From Shimazuella kribbensis DSM 45090 (GTDB lineage Bacteria; Bacillota; Bacilli; Thermoactinomycetales; Thermoactinomycetaceae): 64,000 nt of DNA. Shown here piece after piece: positions 8,954-17,387 of this stretch. Within the stretch, counting starts at the first letter, position 1. Every line of letters begins with the position of its first letter. Under the pieces are notes generated by a model. That model had not been told where the DNA came from. It did not search any database and worked only from the letters and a program-made list of their open reading frames with translations. The stretch lies in NCBI RefSeq assembly GCF_000428065.1, contig NZ_ATZF01000003.1, positions 124,001-188,000 on the forward strand, written 5' to 3'. Both the position numbers and the translations under genes were made by a program.

Positions 8954-10096
8954 TTAAAGTTTATTTTTTTCAATATAGGGAACTACATACTTCGATGCCA
9001 GTTTTGCAATCGCTCTCCATAACCAAGTTCGGTATGCTGGTAAATGCTTTGCAAAATAATAGTGTGTCTCCACTGTTCCCTTATATCCTCTTGATAGTTT
9101 GAACTCTCCTGCACCAGCACTGCCATGAAGTTTTTTGTTCCGTTCCGTTGCGATCTCATATATTTTTGTCACCATTGCGCGGTACAATCCTTTTTCTTTC
9201 TCTTCGACTGTGTTATGTCCCACAATAGGCGCTGACAGTGTATCCCCTATCTCCAAAACACCAAGAACGGCTTTTGTCTCTCCATTGTCCGTCAACGCGC
9301 AAAACGTGAACAGCTCTGATTTTTTCATATGTTCCAGCATATCCCTTGTATAAGCTGGATTATAAGCAGAATACCGTTTTAAGTACAATAATCCGTATAA
9401 TGTTTCCGCCTTTCCCATATCGCCGCCCGAGAAATCCCATTCTAATCCAAATATCCTTCGTCTTTTTTCATCTCTCCTCATTGTGTTTCGATGTTTACTG
9501 TTCAACGAATTTTTCGTATCACTGATCAAATAAATATACCGGCTGAATATTGGTACGTAGTGTGAGCTGCTTAATGATTGGATGAGTGCTTCATTAAATT
9601 CCTTATTCAAGTTCCGAAACAAAATGAGATGGTTTGGGAACATTTTCACCATTTCTGCTGTAATCTCTTCGACAAGATTCACATCAAACGCTTCATACAA
9701 ATTTGTAGATACGAAATAATTGTTCACCATAATCACTTTGTCAAACTTTGTTTTCTTTGCGACCCATCTTAACATTTTTTCCAGCGGTGCACTTAATACC
9801 CACGCCCATTTACTGCTATTTGTGATTCGCAATTCATCCCGTCCATAATCAATGTATTGCGCCGTTGGAGAGCAAACATAAGAATTGCCTTCTTTGTATT
9901 CATGGGTGATGGAAAACGGCAGCAAAAAATCCCCTGCACCAATCACACCAACTTCACAATCTACGTTTGCGATAAATTTTTGCATATCTTCAAGCATCAA
10001 TCTTTCTATAAATGTTCTTATCTCAGCTCCATTTTGATAAGCCATCCAGTTTAACTCACCCAGTTGTTGCTTGGTATACACATTTACTTGTTTCAT
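8954..10096 (-). CDS. GNAT-fold acyltransferase, last gene of biosynthetic cluster
   Basis: 380 residues; its 5' end overlaps the ligase gene by 41 bases, so it is co-translated. The C-terminal half has the arrangement of GNAT/FemAB-like acyltransferases: AVLGVLEIGDTL (strands), then EKEKGLYRAMVTKIYEIATER, and GAGEFKLSRGYKG near the end, as in lipid- or aminoacyl-transferring relatives. The N-terminal part (to about residue 190) is less conserved. In this cluster it could transfer an acyl or amino acid group onto the product of the ketosynthase and ligase. Acceptor and donor are unknown. Confidence 0.65.
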   Translation of the reverse strand: MKQVNVYTKQQLGELNWMAYQNGAEIRTFIERLMLEDMQKFIANVDCEVGVIGAGDFLLPFSITHEYKEGNSYVCSPTAQYIDYGRDELRITNSSKWAWVLSAPLEKMLRWVAKKTKFDKVIMVNNYFVSTNLYEAFDVNLVEEITAEMVKMFPNHLILFRNLNKEFNEALIQSLSSSHYVPIFSRYIYLISDTKNSLNSKHRNTMRRDEKRRRIFGLEWDFSGGDMGKAETLYGLLYLKRYSAYNPAYTRDMLEHMKKSELFTFCALTDNGETKAVLGVLEIGDTLSAPIVGHNTVEEKEKGLYRAMVTKIYEIATERNKKLHGSAGAGEFKLSRGYKGTVETHYYFAKHLPAYRTWLWRAIAKLASKYVVPYIEKNKL

Positions 10097-11396
10097 TGAG
10101 AATCCTCTTTTGCTTTGTCATAAACCTTTTTTTCTTTACTTCCCCCCAAGTGACAGAAGGTACAGGACAATTGGATCGAACAAACAGTTCTCTTAGCTGC
10201 GTATGAAGATGCATTTTTACTTCCTCACTGATATCAGGCAGTAAGTGAATCGACAGTCCATTTTTTGTTAAGATCACTTCATATTCAGCTACCGTTGGCT
10301 CAGAATAAAACAGTTTACGAAATGAATCTGGATAAATGGTGAGTTTTTCTCCATCAAGTTTCTCAAATACAAATACATCATCACACCGCCCTTCGATTCG
10401 CTCGATCCAGGTTGCCGGTGAACCGCATGGGCAGATTTTGCCTTTTTCCATTAAGATGTCATTTAATCGATAACGTATAATAGGCTGGGTAGTACGTGTG
10501 AAATCCGTTATGATTGGTACAAACCGACGATCTTTCAAATATTCTTTTTCAATCACCACATGTTCTTCGTTCAGATGAAGATTGCCATACTTACACGTTG
10601 ATGCCAAAAACCCTTCTGTGCACTGATATACTTGATGAATCTGTTGTTTAAACACACGTACCAGCATATCTTTATCTATGTCTTCCAGCACTTCTGCTAT
10701 GCTGATTACTTTTTTTGGTGCAATTCTAATTTTGCCTTGTTCCATCTCTTGGGCAATAAGCCGCAATACACTTGGCGGTGCGATAAGGATTGACGGGCTG
10801 TAGCTATGCAACGCTTGCAGTTCGTTACATTCGCTTCTAGACAGCTCATATAAATCAAAAAATTTAAATTGCAGTTTTCGTTGACCAGTAGATTCATAGA
10901 GATTGCTATTTGCTCGCAAGAAAAAAGCGATTTTTTCCGGATGCAACAAACTTTTTGGTAAAAGTTTTGCTAAGATGACTCCTGTCCACTGCTCACGTTC
11001 CTGGTCGGAAACTAAAAACATTCCCCGACTTCCTGATGTACCGCTTGATAAACCAACTGTTACACCCCTTACTTTTGGTGCAAAGTTGCGTTGTTCTTCC
11101 GCTTTTTGTGCAACTTCTTCTGCCTCTTTTTCCATGATTCCTTTTGTATTCCACTCCGTAAACTGTTCCATGAAGAGTGATTTGTCCATGATCGGAAAAT
11201 CGCTCAACAAATATTTATCTTGGTAATGTTTTCGGATATATGGGCTATGCTGCTTTACCCAGTTAATATGCTGGCTGATTTTTCTTCTCTGATAAATATC
11301 CAACTTTTCGCGTGTGTCCAATCGCTTCTCTAATTTTTTTGTTCTCAGATACCAATAAAGAATCATCAGATCTTCTTTTTTCTTCTTTAAAAACAT
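10056..11396 (-). CDS. Adenylate-forming ligase, F390-synthetase/CapK-like
   Basis: Start taken at the ATG of MFLKKKKEDLM, which follows GGGAGGTACAGAG, giving 446 residues. The AMP-binding P-loop is GLSSGTSGSRG, with YQCTEGFLAS and ITDFTRTTQPIIRYRLNDIL downstream as in phenylacetate-CoA ligase and coenzyme F390 synthetase relatives. CPCGSPATWIERIEGR matches the C-terminal hinge of this clade. It activates a carboxylic acid as the acyl-adenylate. Ten bases overlap the preceding gene. In this neighbourhood the substrate is probably the beta-hydroxy or amino acid made by the upstream enzymes. Confidence 0.8.
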   Translation of the reverse strand: MFLKKKKEDLMILYWYLRTKKLEKRLDTREKLDIYQRRKISQHINWVKQHSPYIRKHYQDKYLLSDFPIMDKSLFMEQFTEWNTKGIMEKEAEEVAQKAEEQRNFAPKVRGVTVGLSSGTSGSRGMFLVSDQEREQWTGVILAKLLPKSLLHPEKIAFFLRANSNLYESTGQRKLQFKFFDLYELSRSECNELQALHSYSPSILIAPPSVLRLIAQEMEQGKIRIAPKKVISIAEVLEDIDKDMLVRVFKQQIHQVYQCTEGFLASTCKYGNLHLNEEHVVIEKEYLKDRRFVPIITDFTRTTQPIIRYRLNDILMEKGKICPCGSPATWIERIEGRCDDVFVFEKLDGEKLTIYPDSFRKLFYSEPTVAEYEVILTKNGLSIHLLPDISEEVKMHLHTQLRELFVRSNCPVPSVTWGEVKKKRFMTKQKRILNETSKCVYQATTG

Positions 11397-12262
11397 TCTC
11401 TGTACCTCCCTTCTGCCCATTCCTTGTAGACTTGTAAACAATGGGTAGGGATGATCGTTATCCCATTATCCATTTCATACACTTTTCGGACACGTTCAAA
11501 TGAATCGTAAAACTCGACAACATTGTCCATCAGAAAATGGGTGAAACGATGCGGTTTTTCATTTTTTATCAGAGATTCCCTTGACCATGTACTATCCGCA
11601 CATAAAAAAATGATGCCATGTTCCAACGATTGAAAGAAAATTCCGATTTGCCCTTTTGCATGACCAGGTAGATCAACCGCAATCACACTGCCGTCTTCAA
11701 ACACATCATACCCATCCGTAAATGGATAAAACCGCTCATCCAACTGTATCCTCCTCTGGTCTTGTATAAATCGAAACTGGGTAGGAGGAATCTCACGAAC
11801 ATTGTGAGGAAGAAATCCTTTGACAACAGCAGCGAATCCCTTTTTATTTTGGATACTGTTGATGGCATCAAGGTGAGTGATGATTGCACTTTCGGTAAAC
11901 TTCCATAAACCGCCTGTATGGTCACCATGAAAGTGACTCATGATGATGTGCTTGATATCATGAGGAAAAACGCCATTTCTCGCTAATTGTGCACTTATTT
12001 CCTGCTCCTCATGGAAATGAACTGGTGTTGCATAACGGTATAAACGATATGGAAAAGATTTTGTCCCATCCCAAAAGCCTTTACCATATCCCGTATCAAA
12101 CACCATCCAGCCCTGTGCTGGATGGTGGAGTAATGCAACAAGCGAATGAAATGCCATCTTGCCTCTTTTCTTGGACGGAAACACCATTTGTTGATTTTGC
12201 TGGCAATATCCTGTGTCAAATAATTCGAACTTGATGTTTACGCCAAGCAACATAATGCTCAA
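11387..12262 (-). CDS. Metallo-beta-lactamase-fold hydrolase (lactonase-like)
   Basis: 291 residues. HFHGDHTGG is the HxHxDH zinc motif, CADSTW gives the bridging Asp, and IPTHCLQVY the final His. The architecture, with an early DTGYGKG and a DLPGHAKGQIG strand, resembles AHL-lactonase-type members rather than true beta-lactamases. The start may be the internal ATG of MLLGVNIKF; the first start overlaps the reductase gene by 47 bases. A lactone- or thioester-hydrolysing role fits the cluster, but the substrate is unknown. Confidence 0.82.
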   Translation of the reverse strand: MSIMLLGVNIKFELFDTGYCQQNQQMVFPSKKRGKMAFHSLVALLHHPAQGWMVFDTGYGKGFWDGTKSFPYRLYRYATPVHFHEEQEISAQLARNGVFPHDIKHIIMSHFHGDHTGGLWKFTESAIITHLDAINSIQNKKGFAAVVKGFLPHNVREIPPTQFRFIQDQRRIQLDERFYPFTDGYDVFEDGSVIAVDLPGHAKGQIGIFFQSLEHGIIFLCADSTWSRESLIKNEKPHRFTHFLMDNVVEFYDSFERVRKVYEMDNGITIIPTHCLQVYKEWAEGRYRECF

Positions 12263-13211
12263 TCCCTTCTGTCAACGTATAAAGCGGACAATAACCAATT
12301 TCTTTTTTTGCTTTTTCGATATTTAAGGTTTGATGATGACAGAGTAAACTTGCTGTGTACGATGTAAACGGCGGTTCTATGTTTGTAAGATGTCCATATG
12401 CATCACATACTCTCGCTAACCCTGTTAAAAGCCACTTTGGTATCCTTTTATAATGAGTTGATATCGCTATTTTTTCAAATAATAGATCGAGAATTTCTTT
12501 TATTGTTTTTGGTTCATCGTTTGTGATGTTATACACTTCTCCATTGTATTTCTCATCCGCTGTTCGGCTGCATTCAATCGCATGCACGACATTTTTCACA
12601 TAGGTGACATCTGTTAATATCGTGCCATGATCAACAAGCGGGATAAACAGCTTCTCATTCGCACGTAATAGCCTTGGGACAAGCGTTTGATCATACTCAC
12701 CAAACAATGCTCTTGGTCGCAAAATCACGGCAGGCAAACCTCTTTTTACCCCTTCTTGAACGATCATTTCTGCTTTCCATTTTGTTTTGGTGTAATAACT
12801 TGGAAACTCAGGCGGCAATGGTTCTTTTTCGGTGACATTTACTTTGCTATTTCGATTAAAATAAAGGCTTGGGGTCGAGATGTGAATAAAACGTTCGATA
12901 TTCTGTTGGAGGGCGGTTTCTACTAAATTACTTGTCCCAACTTCGTTTGCATGAATAAACTCTATTTCCTTCCCAAATGGACTCGATAACGCTCCACAAT
13001 GGATAATTGTGTCACAACCTTGAACTGCTTGCGTTACTTCTTCTTTGTTTTCCAAACGTCCTTGTTTGAACATTACATTTGGATTGGCTGAAAGTTCGTT
13101 TCCGATCTGACTGTTTCGCCCATATCCGATGACATTGCATGTTTTGGCGTAATAGTTAACTACATGACGACCCAAAAATCCCGTTGCACCACTAACAAAT
13201 ACCTTCTTCAT
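12216..13211 (-). CDS. NAD(P)-dependent extended SDR, OleD/3beta-HSD-like
   Basis: 331 residues. GATGFLGRHVV is the Rossmann dinucleotide motif. The catalytic YxxxK is YYTKTKWKAE. ISTPSLYF supplies the catalytic Ser region. LRPRALFGEYDQTLVPRL followed by TDVTYVKNVVHA is the pattern of 3beta-hydroxysteroid dehydrogenase-like enzymes, including OleD, which reduces 2-alkyl-3-keto acids in the olefin/beta-lactone route. It starts 3 bases after the ATP-grasp stop. Role inferred: reduction of the ketosynthase product. Confidence 0.8.
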   Translation of the reverse strand: MKKVFVSGATGFLGRHVVNYYAKTCNVIGYGRNSQIGNELSANPNVMFKQGRLENKEEVTQAVQGCDTIIHCGALSSPFGKEIEFIHANEVGTSNLVETALQQNIERFIHISTPSLYFNRNSKVNVTEKEPLPPEFPSYYTKTKWKAEMIVQEGVKRGLPAVILRPRALFGEYDQTLVPRLLRANEKLFIPLVDHGTILTDVTYVKNVVHAIECSRTADEKYNGEVYNITNDEPKTIKEILDLLFEKIAISTHYKRIPKWLLTGLARVCDAYGHLTNIEPPFTSYTASLLCHHQTLNIEKAKKEIGYCPLYTLTEGIEHYVAWRKHQVRII

Positions 13212-13214
13212 TTA

Positions 13215-14348
13215 TTATCCTCTTTCTTCTTTCGCTGCATATTCAAGATCATAAGTTGTTGCGCTGAGGAGATTTATTTTGTGTGCTTGTTTGACACGTG
13301 AGAAATGCCACAGTGTTTTTATTAAACCAAATACTACACCAAGGTCGTCTTTTGACAATAGCACATCTTTTGCGTTGTTCATTTTCCGGATGTTTCTTGC
13401 ATACAAAAGCGGATGCAGCAACGCGATGTTTTTTATTGCTTTTGTTTCGTAAGTTGTATGGTGACTTCCTTTTCTAATGATACATGCAGTGTCCTGTTCA
13501 CTAAACAAATGAACACCACTCGTTGGGCGCACATTACACTCAATCGGAAAAACGCCTCTGTGCGTTTCGATCCAATCCAATGAATAAAAGCCGTTCCAAC
13601 AATACGTTTCCCCTAATTGTCTCACTGCTTTTTCAATTGCTTGATGATCCACTCGTTTAAAATGCAGTGTTGCACTATTTTTTATTTTGATCTTGGATGG
13701 ATAGGTCACACCTGTTTGTAATTTTCCTGATTCAAAGTAGTGAGTTGTGCAGTATTGGGAGGTGCTGTCTAAATATTCTTGTACAATCCATTTTTGGCAT
13801 TCATTTTTAGTGATGAGTGCTTGTAATGCTGTCTCCAGCTCTTTTTCCTCATAAATTTTCATATGTGTAGCAAAGCGCGAGTAGATCGGTTTGAAAACAT
13901 ATTTTTTGCTCTCACTTTGAAATGGATGTATCAGAAAGTTCGCTGCATTTCGTGTAACGGGAACCAAAAATTGCTGTTTGGCGAGTTCCTCGATAAACGT
14001 TTCTTTGTTGTGAAATAAGATAGACTGCTCAATGGGATCAAGCTTTGTGAATCGTTGCAGCCATTCTTTATCCATTTCTGCAACGTATAATTGTTCTTCG
14101 CATGTTGGGATAACAAAATCGATGCTGTGTTTCTGGACATAATTTTTTAATGCCTCTTGAAACAGCTCTGTTTCAAAGCGCGGGCTTGGGTACACCCACG
14201 TTTTCTTTGCGTATGTGGAATGCATGGCGAGTGCACCGTGAAACGTATCTGCCACATGCACCAAAATACCTAACTTTTGCAGTTGTCTTGTCAATTCAAG
14301 CGCCACAAGGGAACGGGCTCCTAAAATAAGAACAGTATTAATACTCAA
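13215..14348 (-). CDS. ATP-grasp ligase
   Basis: Translation likely begins at the TTG of LSINTVLILGARS, preceded by GGGGGACTGG inside the end of the ketosynthase gene, giving 377 residues. The N-terminal Rossmann-like domain is TVLILGARSLVALELTRQL. The ATP-grasp core includes YVFKPIYSRFATHMKIYE (phosphate-binding lysine region), WIVQEYLDSTSQY and FPIECNVRPTSGVHLF, where Glu and Asn bind magnesium. ATP-grasp enzymes join a carboxylate to an amine or thiol through an acyl-phosphate. It probably forms an amide in the cluster product. Confidence 0.75.
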   Translation of the reverse strand: MSINTVLILGARSLVALELTRQLQKLGILVHVADTFHGALAMHSTYAKKTWVYPSPRFETELFQEALKNYVQKHSIDFVIPTCEEQLYVAEMDKEWLQRFTKLDPIEQSILFHNKETFIEELAKQQFLVPVTRNAANFLIHPFQSESKKYVFKPIYSRFATHMKIYEEKELETALQALITKNECQKWIVQEYLDSTSQYCTTHYFESGKLQTGVTYPSKIKIKNSATLHFKRVDHQAIEKAVRQLGETYCWNGFYSLDWIETHRGVFPIECNVRPTSGVHLFSEQDTACIIRKGSHHTTYETKAIKNIALLHPLLYARNIRKMNNAKDVLLSKDDLGVVFGLIKTLWHFSRVKQAHKINLLSATTYDLEYAAKEERG

Positions 14349-15333
14349 ATACCAGTCCCCCAATGGACAGACCAGCAGATGTCCCGATCAGTAATACTTT
14401 ATCGCCTCGTCTGATCTTTCCTTGCACAATCCCTTCATGAAGTGCCGTTGGAATGCTTGCGGCAATTTGATTTCCATGCGTTTCAATGATATTCATAAAC
14501 TTGTCTTCTTGAAACCCATATGACTTTCGTATGAGCTCCATTGCATGTCCACTCGCTTGGTGCGGAACGACCATCTCCACATCTAGGTGTGAGATACTTG
14601 TTTTTTGATGCAGTGTCTTTAGAAAGTCTTCCATCATTCGATAACTCAGTTTAAACACCTTTTTTCCATCCATATGAAACAAGAAATCTTCTTTTGTCTC
14701 TTCCCTGTAATGACGAGGATGCAAACCGGAACCGCCGCCTTTTATTTCTGTAAAATGAGCCCCGCTGCTATTGGTAACCATATGCGAACCAATCACTCTT
14801 CCATTTGTACCATCACTTTTTTCGACGATAACTGCTGCTGCACCATCACCAAATAAAATAAAACTATCCTTCTTGTTCCAGTTGAGTCCAACGGACGCTC
14901 TTTCTGTTGAAACGATGATCGCACGATGGTAGACACCTGTATGAATCAGCGATGAAACGACATCAAATGCAGTCACAAAACTAAGGCAAGTTGCATTCAC
15001 ATCAAAACAAGGAATATGACTTTGCTGCCAGCCTAATTGTTCTTGTATGAGTGCCGCTGTACATGGAATTTCTTGATCGGCTGTTCCACTTGCACACACG
15101 ATTACATCAATGTCTTCTTTTTTGTAAGAGCTGTTTGCAAAAAGCGCACGAATAGCATTTGCACCCATTTCCGAACTTCGTTCATCTTCCCTTGCATATC
15201 GTCTTTCTTTGACACCTGATAATCGTTCTAATTTTTTTCCATTTTCTCCAATGATGTCTGCAATTTCACTTGTCGTTACAATACGTTCCGGCAAGTATTT
15301 TGCAGTTTCTATGATGCGTACATGTCTTTCCAT
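14338..15333 (-). CDS. 3-oxoacyl-ACP synthase III (KAS III/OleA-type)
   Basis: Start placed at the ATG of MERHVRIIETAKYLPER, where FabH-type proteins normally begin and which has AGAGG 6 bases upstream. An in-frame ATG at 15369 lacks a ribosome site. The product is 331 residues with the thiolase-fold triad intact: Cys in VNATCLSF, His in VPHQASGHAM, Asn in THGNQIAASIP. It performs a decarboxylative or non-decarboxylative Claisen condensation. It is a second-type KAS III rather than the housekeeping FabH, judging by its context as first gene of a six-gene overlapping operon. Confidence 0.88.
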   Translation of the reverse strand: MERHVRIIETAKYLPERIVTTSEIADIIGENGKKLERLSGVKERRYAREDERSSEMGANAIRALFANSSYKKEDIDVIVCASGTADQEIPCTAALIQEQLGWQQSHIPCFDVNATCLSFVTAFDVVSSLIHTGVYHRAIIVSTERASVGLNWNKKDSFILFGDGAAAVIVEKSDGTNGRVIGSHMVTNSSGAHFTEIKGGGSGLHPRHYREETKEDFLFHMDGKKVFKLSYRMMEDFLKTLHQKTSISHLDVEMVVPHQASGHAMELIRKSYGFQEDKFMNIIETHGNQIAASIPTALHEGIVQGKIRRGDKVLLIGTSAGLSIGGLVFEY

Positions 15334-15560
15334 TTCCATCCTCTTCTTTTTTTGAGTCTTTTTCTTCATTTTAGATTGCTTTTTCTTTCTTTGATAGTAT
15401 TCATTACGCTATTTTTCAATTTCCAACTAATTTTTTTAACTACCGAGATTGTTGCATAAATAAATTTGAACACTGGATAAAGTCGCTTGATGTGTATGCA
15501 CCTAAGGCACAAGTCGTACTTGGCACTTAAGTGGCAAGTTACGCTATGTGTGCAGCAATT

Positions 15561-15585
15561 GTTGTTAAAAAACACAAAGGACGCT
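15561..15585 (+). repeat. 24-base repeat, right copy, beside biosynthetic cluster
   Basis: GTTGTTAAAAAACACAAAGG then ACGCT, the direct-repeat partner of 8818-8841. The 15370-15805 gap also holds an insertion-sequence relic and a terminator, and no complete gene. Confidence 0.6.
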
Positions 15586-15591
15586 TCATCC

Positions 15592-15708
15592 CATAACCAT
15601 CAAGCTAATAACAAAAATAATCCCTCAAAACGAAAAAAACACGCTATCTCTTTTTAGGTAGGAATGAAAAGAAAGGATGGCGTGTTTTCTATGAATATAT
15701 CCACCAAA
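15592..15708 (+). mobile_element. Insertion-sequence relic (left end and first transposase codons)
   Basis: CCCTCAAAACGAAAAAAACA then CGCTAT, followed about 45 bases later by ATG AAT ATA TCC ACC AAA GAA. This matches, with few changes, the sequence at 18228-18340, where the transposase N-terminus runs longer. Here only about seven transposase codons remain. The two relics are in the same orientation and flank the two lipoprotein genes. Confidence 0.5.
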
Positions 15709-15746
15709 GAAGGAATAAGAATTGTATTCGTTATTTACGATCTATA

Positions 15747-15790
15747 AACAAAGCGACCTCTGAGAAGGAATCAGAGGTCGCTTTGTTTCT
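15747..15790. terminator. Bidirectional terminator
   Basis: AAAGCGACCTCTGA and TCAGAGGTCGCTTT form a 14-bp stem with a short loop, flanked by T-rich sequence on both strands. It ends the lipoprotein gene at 15806. Confidence 0.8.
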
Positions 15791-15805
15791 TTTTACATAA
15801 GATGT

Positions 15806-16675
15806 TCAATTATCTTGATTTGGTGTTGTGAGTGCCTCTTTGGGAATCGTAATCGATTTTACACCAAATTTAAAAATATGAGTTTGGTACTCATCTGTTT
15901 TGATAATATCTCCAGTTTCTTTTGCTGCATTGATCGTAGAGAGCTCATGTTGCTCTACTTTCTGAGTAAGCAGGGTCTCCTTATCTATCGTAATTTTCAT
16001 GGTATAAAGAGGTATTTTTTTTATGACATTGACATCTACATATCCTTTGCCACCTTTGCCGTAACCCATGATAGTTGTTTTTTCCTCTTTATTGGCTAAA
16101 GTAAGTTCAAGTACATATGCATCTTGTGTTTGCGTGAGCTTTACTTGCTTTTGATTGGTTTTAAAGTTTGCTAATAAATAAGAAGGGTCTAAAAATATGG
16201 GACTTCTAAACAACGTTTCAGAAATGGTAGAATTTGTTGGCTTTTCTTTTTCCCAATAATCATTATCATCTGCATCCCAACCGAAATAATGTTTATAAAG
16301 AGTACCATTTTTTACATATATTTCTGTTTGAAGGTCAGGTTGTTTCTCTTTATTGGTTGTTCGCTCTTCATGAATACGTTCATAGAGGTGATATTGATCG
16401 CGATCAATAAAAGTAAAAGATATCGTATCAGCCTTTACGATATGATTGCGATAATCGGATTTTATATTTTCTTCGTCAGAAGTGTATTTCTTCGTGTACT
16501 TCACTTGAAAACTTTTCATCTTTTCCATGGCTGCTGTCGATTTATCGATTGCCTCTGACACGGAAGTGATCGGTTTAGGTGGATTCTTTTTGGGAATAAC
16601 GGAAGACTTTGCTTGAGAAGAACAAGCGCTTAACAGGAATAAAATAGCAATGCAAGGGATGATCCATTTTTTCAT
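15806..16675 (-). CDS. Lipoprotein, paralogue of the one at 36092
   Basis: 289 residues with a lipoprotein signal (MKKWIIPCIAILFLLSAC, lipobox Cys at about residue 18). A lysine/proline linker is followed by a domain with repeated strands (SFTFIDRDQYHLYERIHEE, TEIYVKNGTLYKHYFGW, YVLELTLANKEEKTTIMG). The overall plan resembles DUF6612/LppX-type outer-face lipoproteins, though I am not certain of the family. A TATAAT within GCCTATAATAGG and GGAGTAGCTGTC precede the start, both conserved at the paralogue. Function unknown. Confidence 0.8.
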   Translation of the reverse strand: MKKWIIPCIAILFLLSACSSQAKSSVIPKKNPPKPITSVSEAIDKSTAAMEKMKSFQVKYTKKYTSDEENIKSDYRNHIVKADTISFTFIDRDQYHLYERIHEERTTNKEKQPDLQTEIYVKNGTLYKHYFGWDADDNDYWEKEKPTNSTISETLFRSPIFLDPSYLLANFKTNQKQVKLTQTQDAYVLELTLANKEEKTTIMGYGKGGKGYVDVNVIKKIPLYTMKITIDKETLLTQKVEQHELSTINAAKETGDIIKTDEYQTHIFKFGVKSITIPKEALTTPNQDN

Positions 16676-17009
16676 CGTGACAGCTACTCCTTTTTTAGAG
16701 ATGATCCTATTATAGGCACAGACTATTGATTTCGTACATGCTTAATCCATCATTTTTCGATTTTAAAAATGACATACCAGTTTCTTGATGAACCGTGATC
16801 CTGCTCTGGTTAAAAACAACCTATGAAAAATCAATAAAAAAACGACTAAATAGCCGTCTTCTTTATCCTTTTCCAAATTCATCAAAGGAGAATGGAGAGT
16901 ACCAAAATCGATCTTCTCTTCCGACGTCCCAAGCTAAAAGAAAACCCCAAATCAAAAAAAGGTATTACGTTGGAAACAAACTCGTCATAATCAAATGAAG
17001 AGGGGATGA
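16676..17009. other. Intergenic stretch
   Basis: Holds the promoter of the lipoprotein (TATAAT near 16710, minus strand). It also has a minus-direction terminator at 16845-16866 (GACGGCTATTTAGTCG followed by a T run). No gene with a convincing ribosome site. Confidence 0.5.
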
Positions 17010-17129
17010 ATGAGTTTGACAAACCATGAAAATGGAATCCTATCAGGGATACCGCCACATGCCCATCAAGTGAAGAGCTACGCTTATACAAAATCATTTC
17101 TTCTAGATAACTCTCTATCTCTGAAGTAA
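17010..17129 (+). CDS. 39-residue peptide of unknown function
   Basis: ATG directly follows GAAGAGGGGATGA. The product starts MSLTNHENGILSGIPPHAHQ and ends LLDNSLSLK. It is followed after 6 bases by a strong terminator, which supports a real small transcript. There is no signal peptide and no Cys. An 83-codon frame runs on the opposite strand without a ribosome site, so the coding assignment is tentative. Confidence 0.35.
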   Translation: MSLTNHENGILSGIPPHAHQVKSYAYTKSFLLDNSLSLK

Positions 17130-17135
17130 GCACAT

Positions 17136-17163
17136 CAAATAAACCCAGAGGGTTTATTTTTTT
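17136..17163 (+). terminator. Rho-independent terminator
   Basis: AATAAACCC-AGA-GGGTTTATT followed by TTTTTT. Confidence 0.75.
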
Positions 17164-17387
17164 AACTACGCTGCCTGATGAGTAGAAGTAGTATAATCAT
17201 AAACAACACCCATCAAAGCCCGTTTTTCTCTTATATCGGTGGGATTTTCGCCCGTTTTGCTGTAGGAGTCTGAATAGCAAAACCACCTGACAACTTTTGA
17301 GTGCATTTCTTATTTTGTGAATGCCTGTTGTCTAGTTATATCAATAGTACGATAGAAACATTTTATAGAAAGAGATGGTGATCTTCA

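Noticed and set aside
16882-17133. 83-codon minus-strand frame
   Set aside because: GTG start without ribosome site. It lies opposite a better-supported small peptide gene, though a minus-direction terminator at 16845-16866 leaves some doubt.
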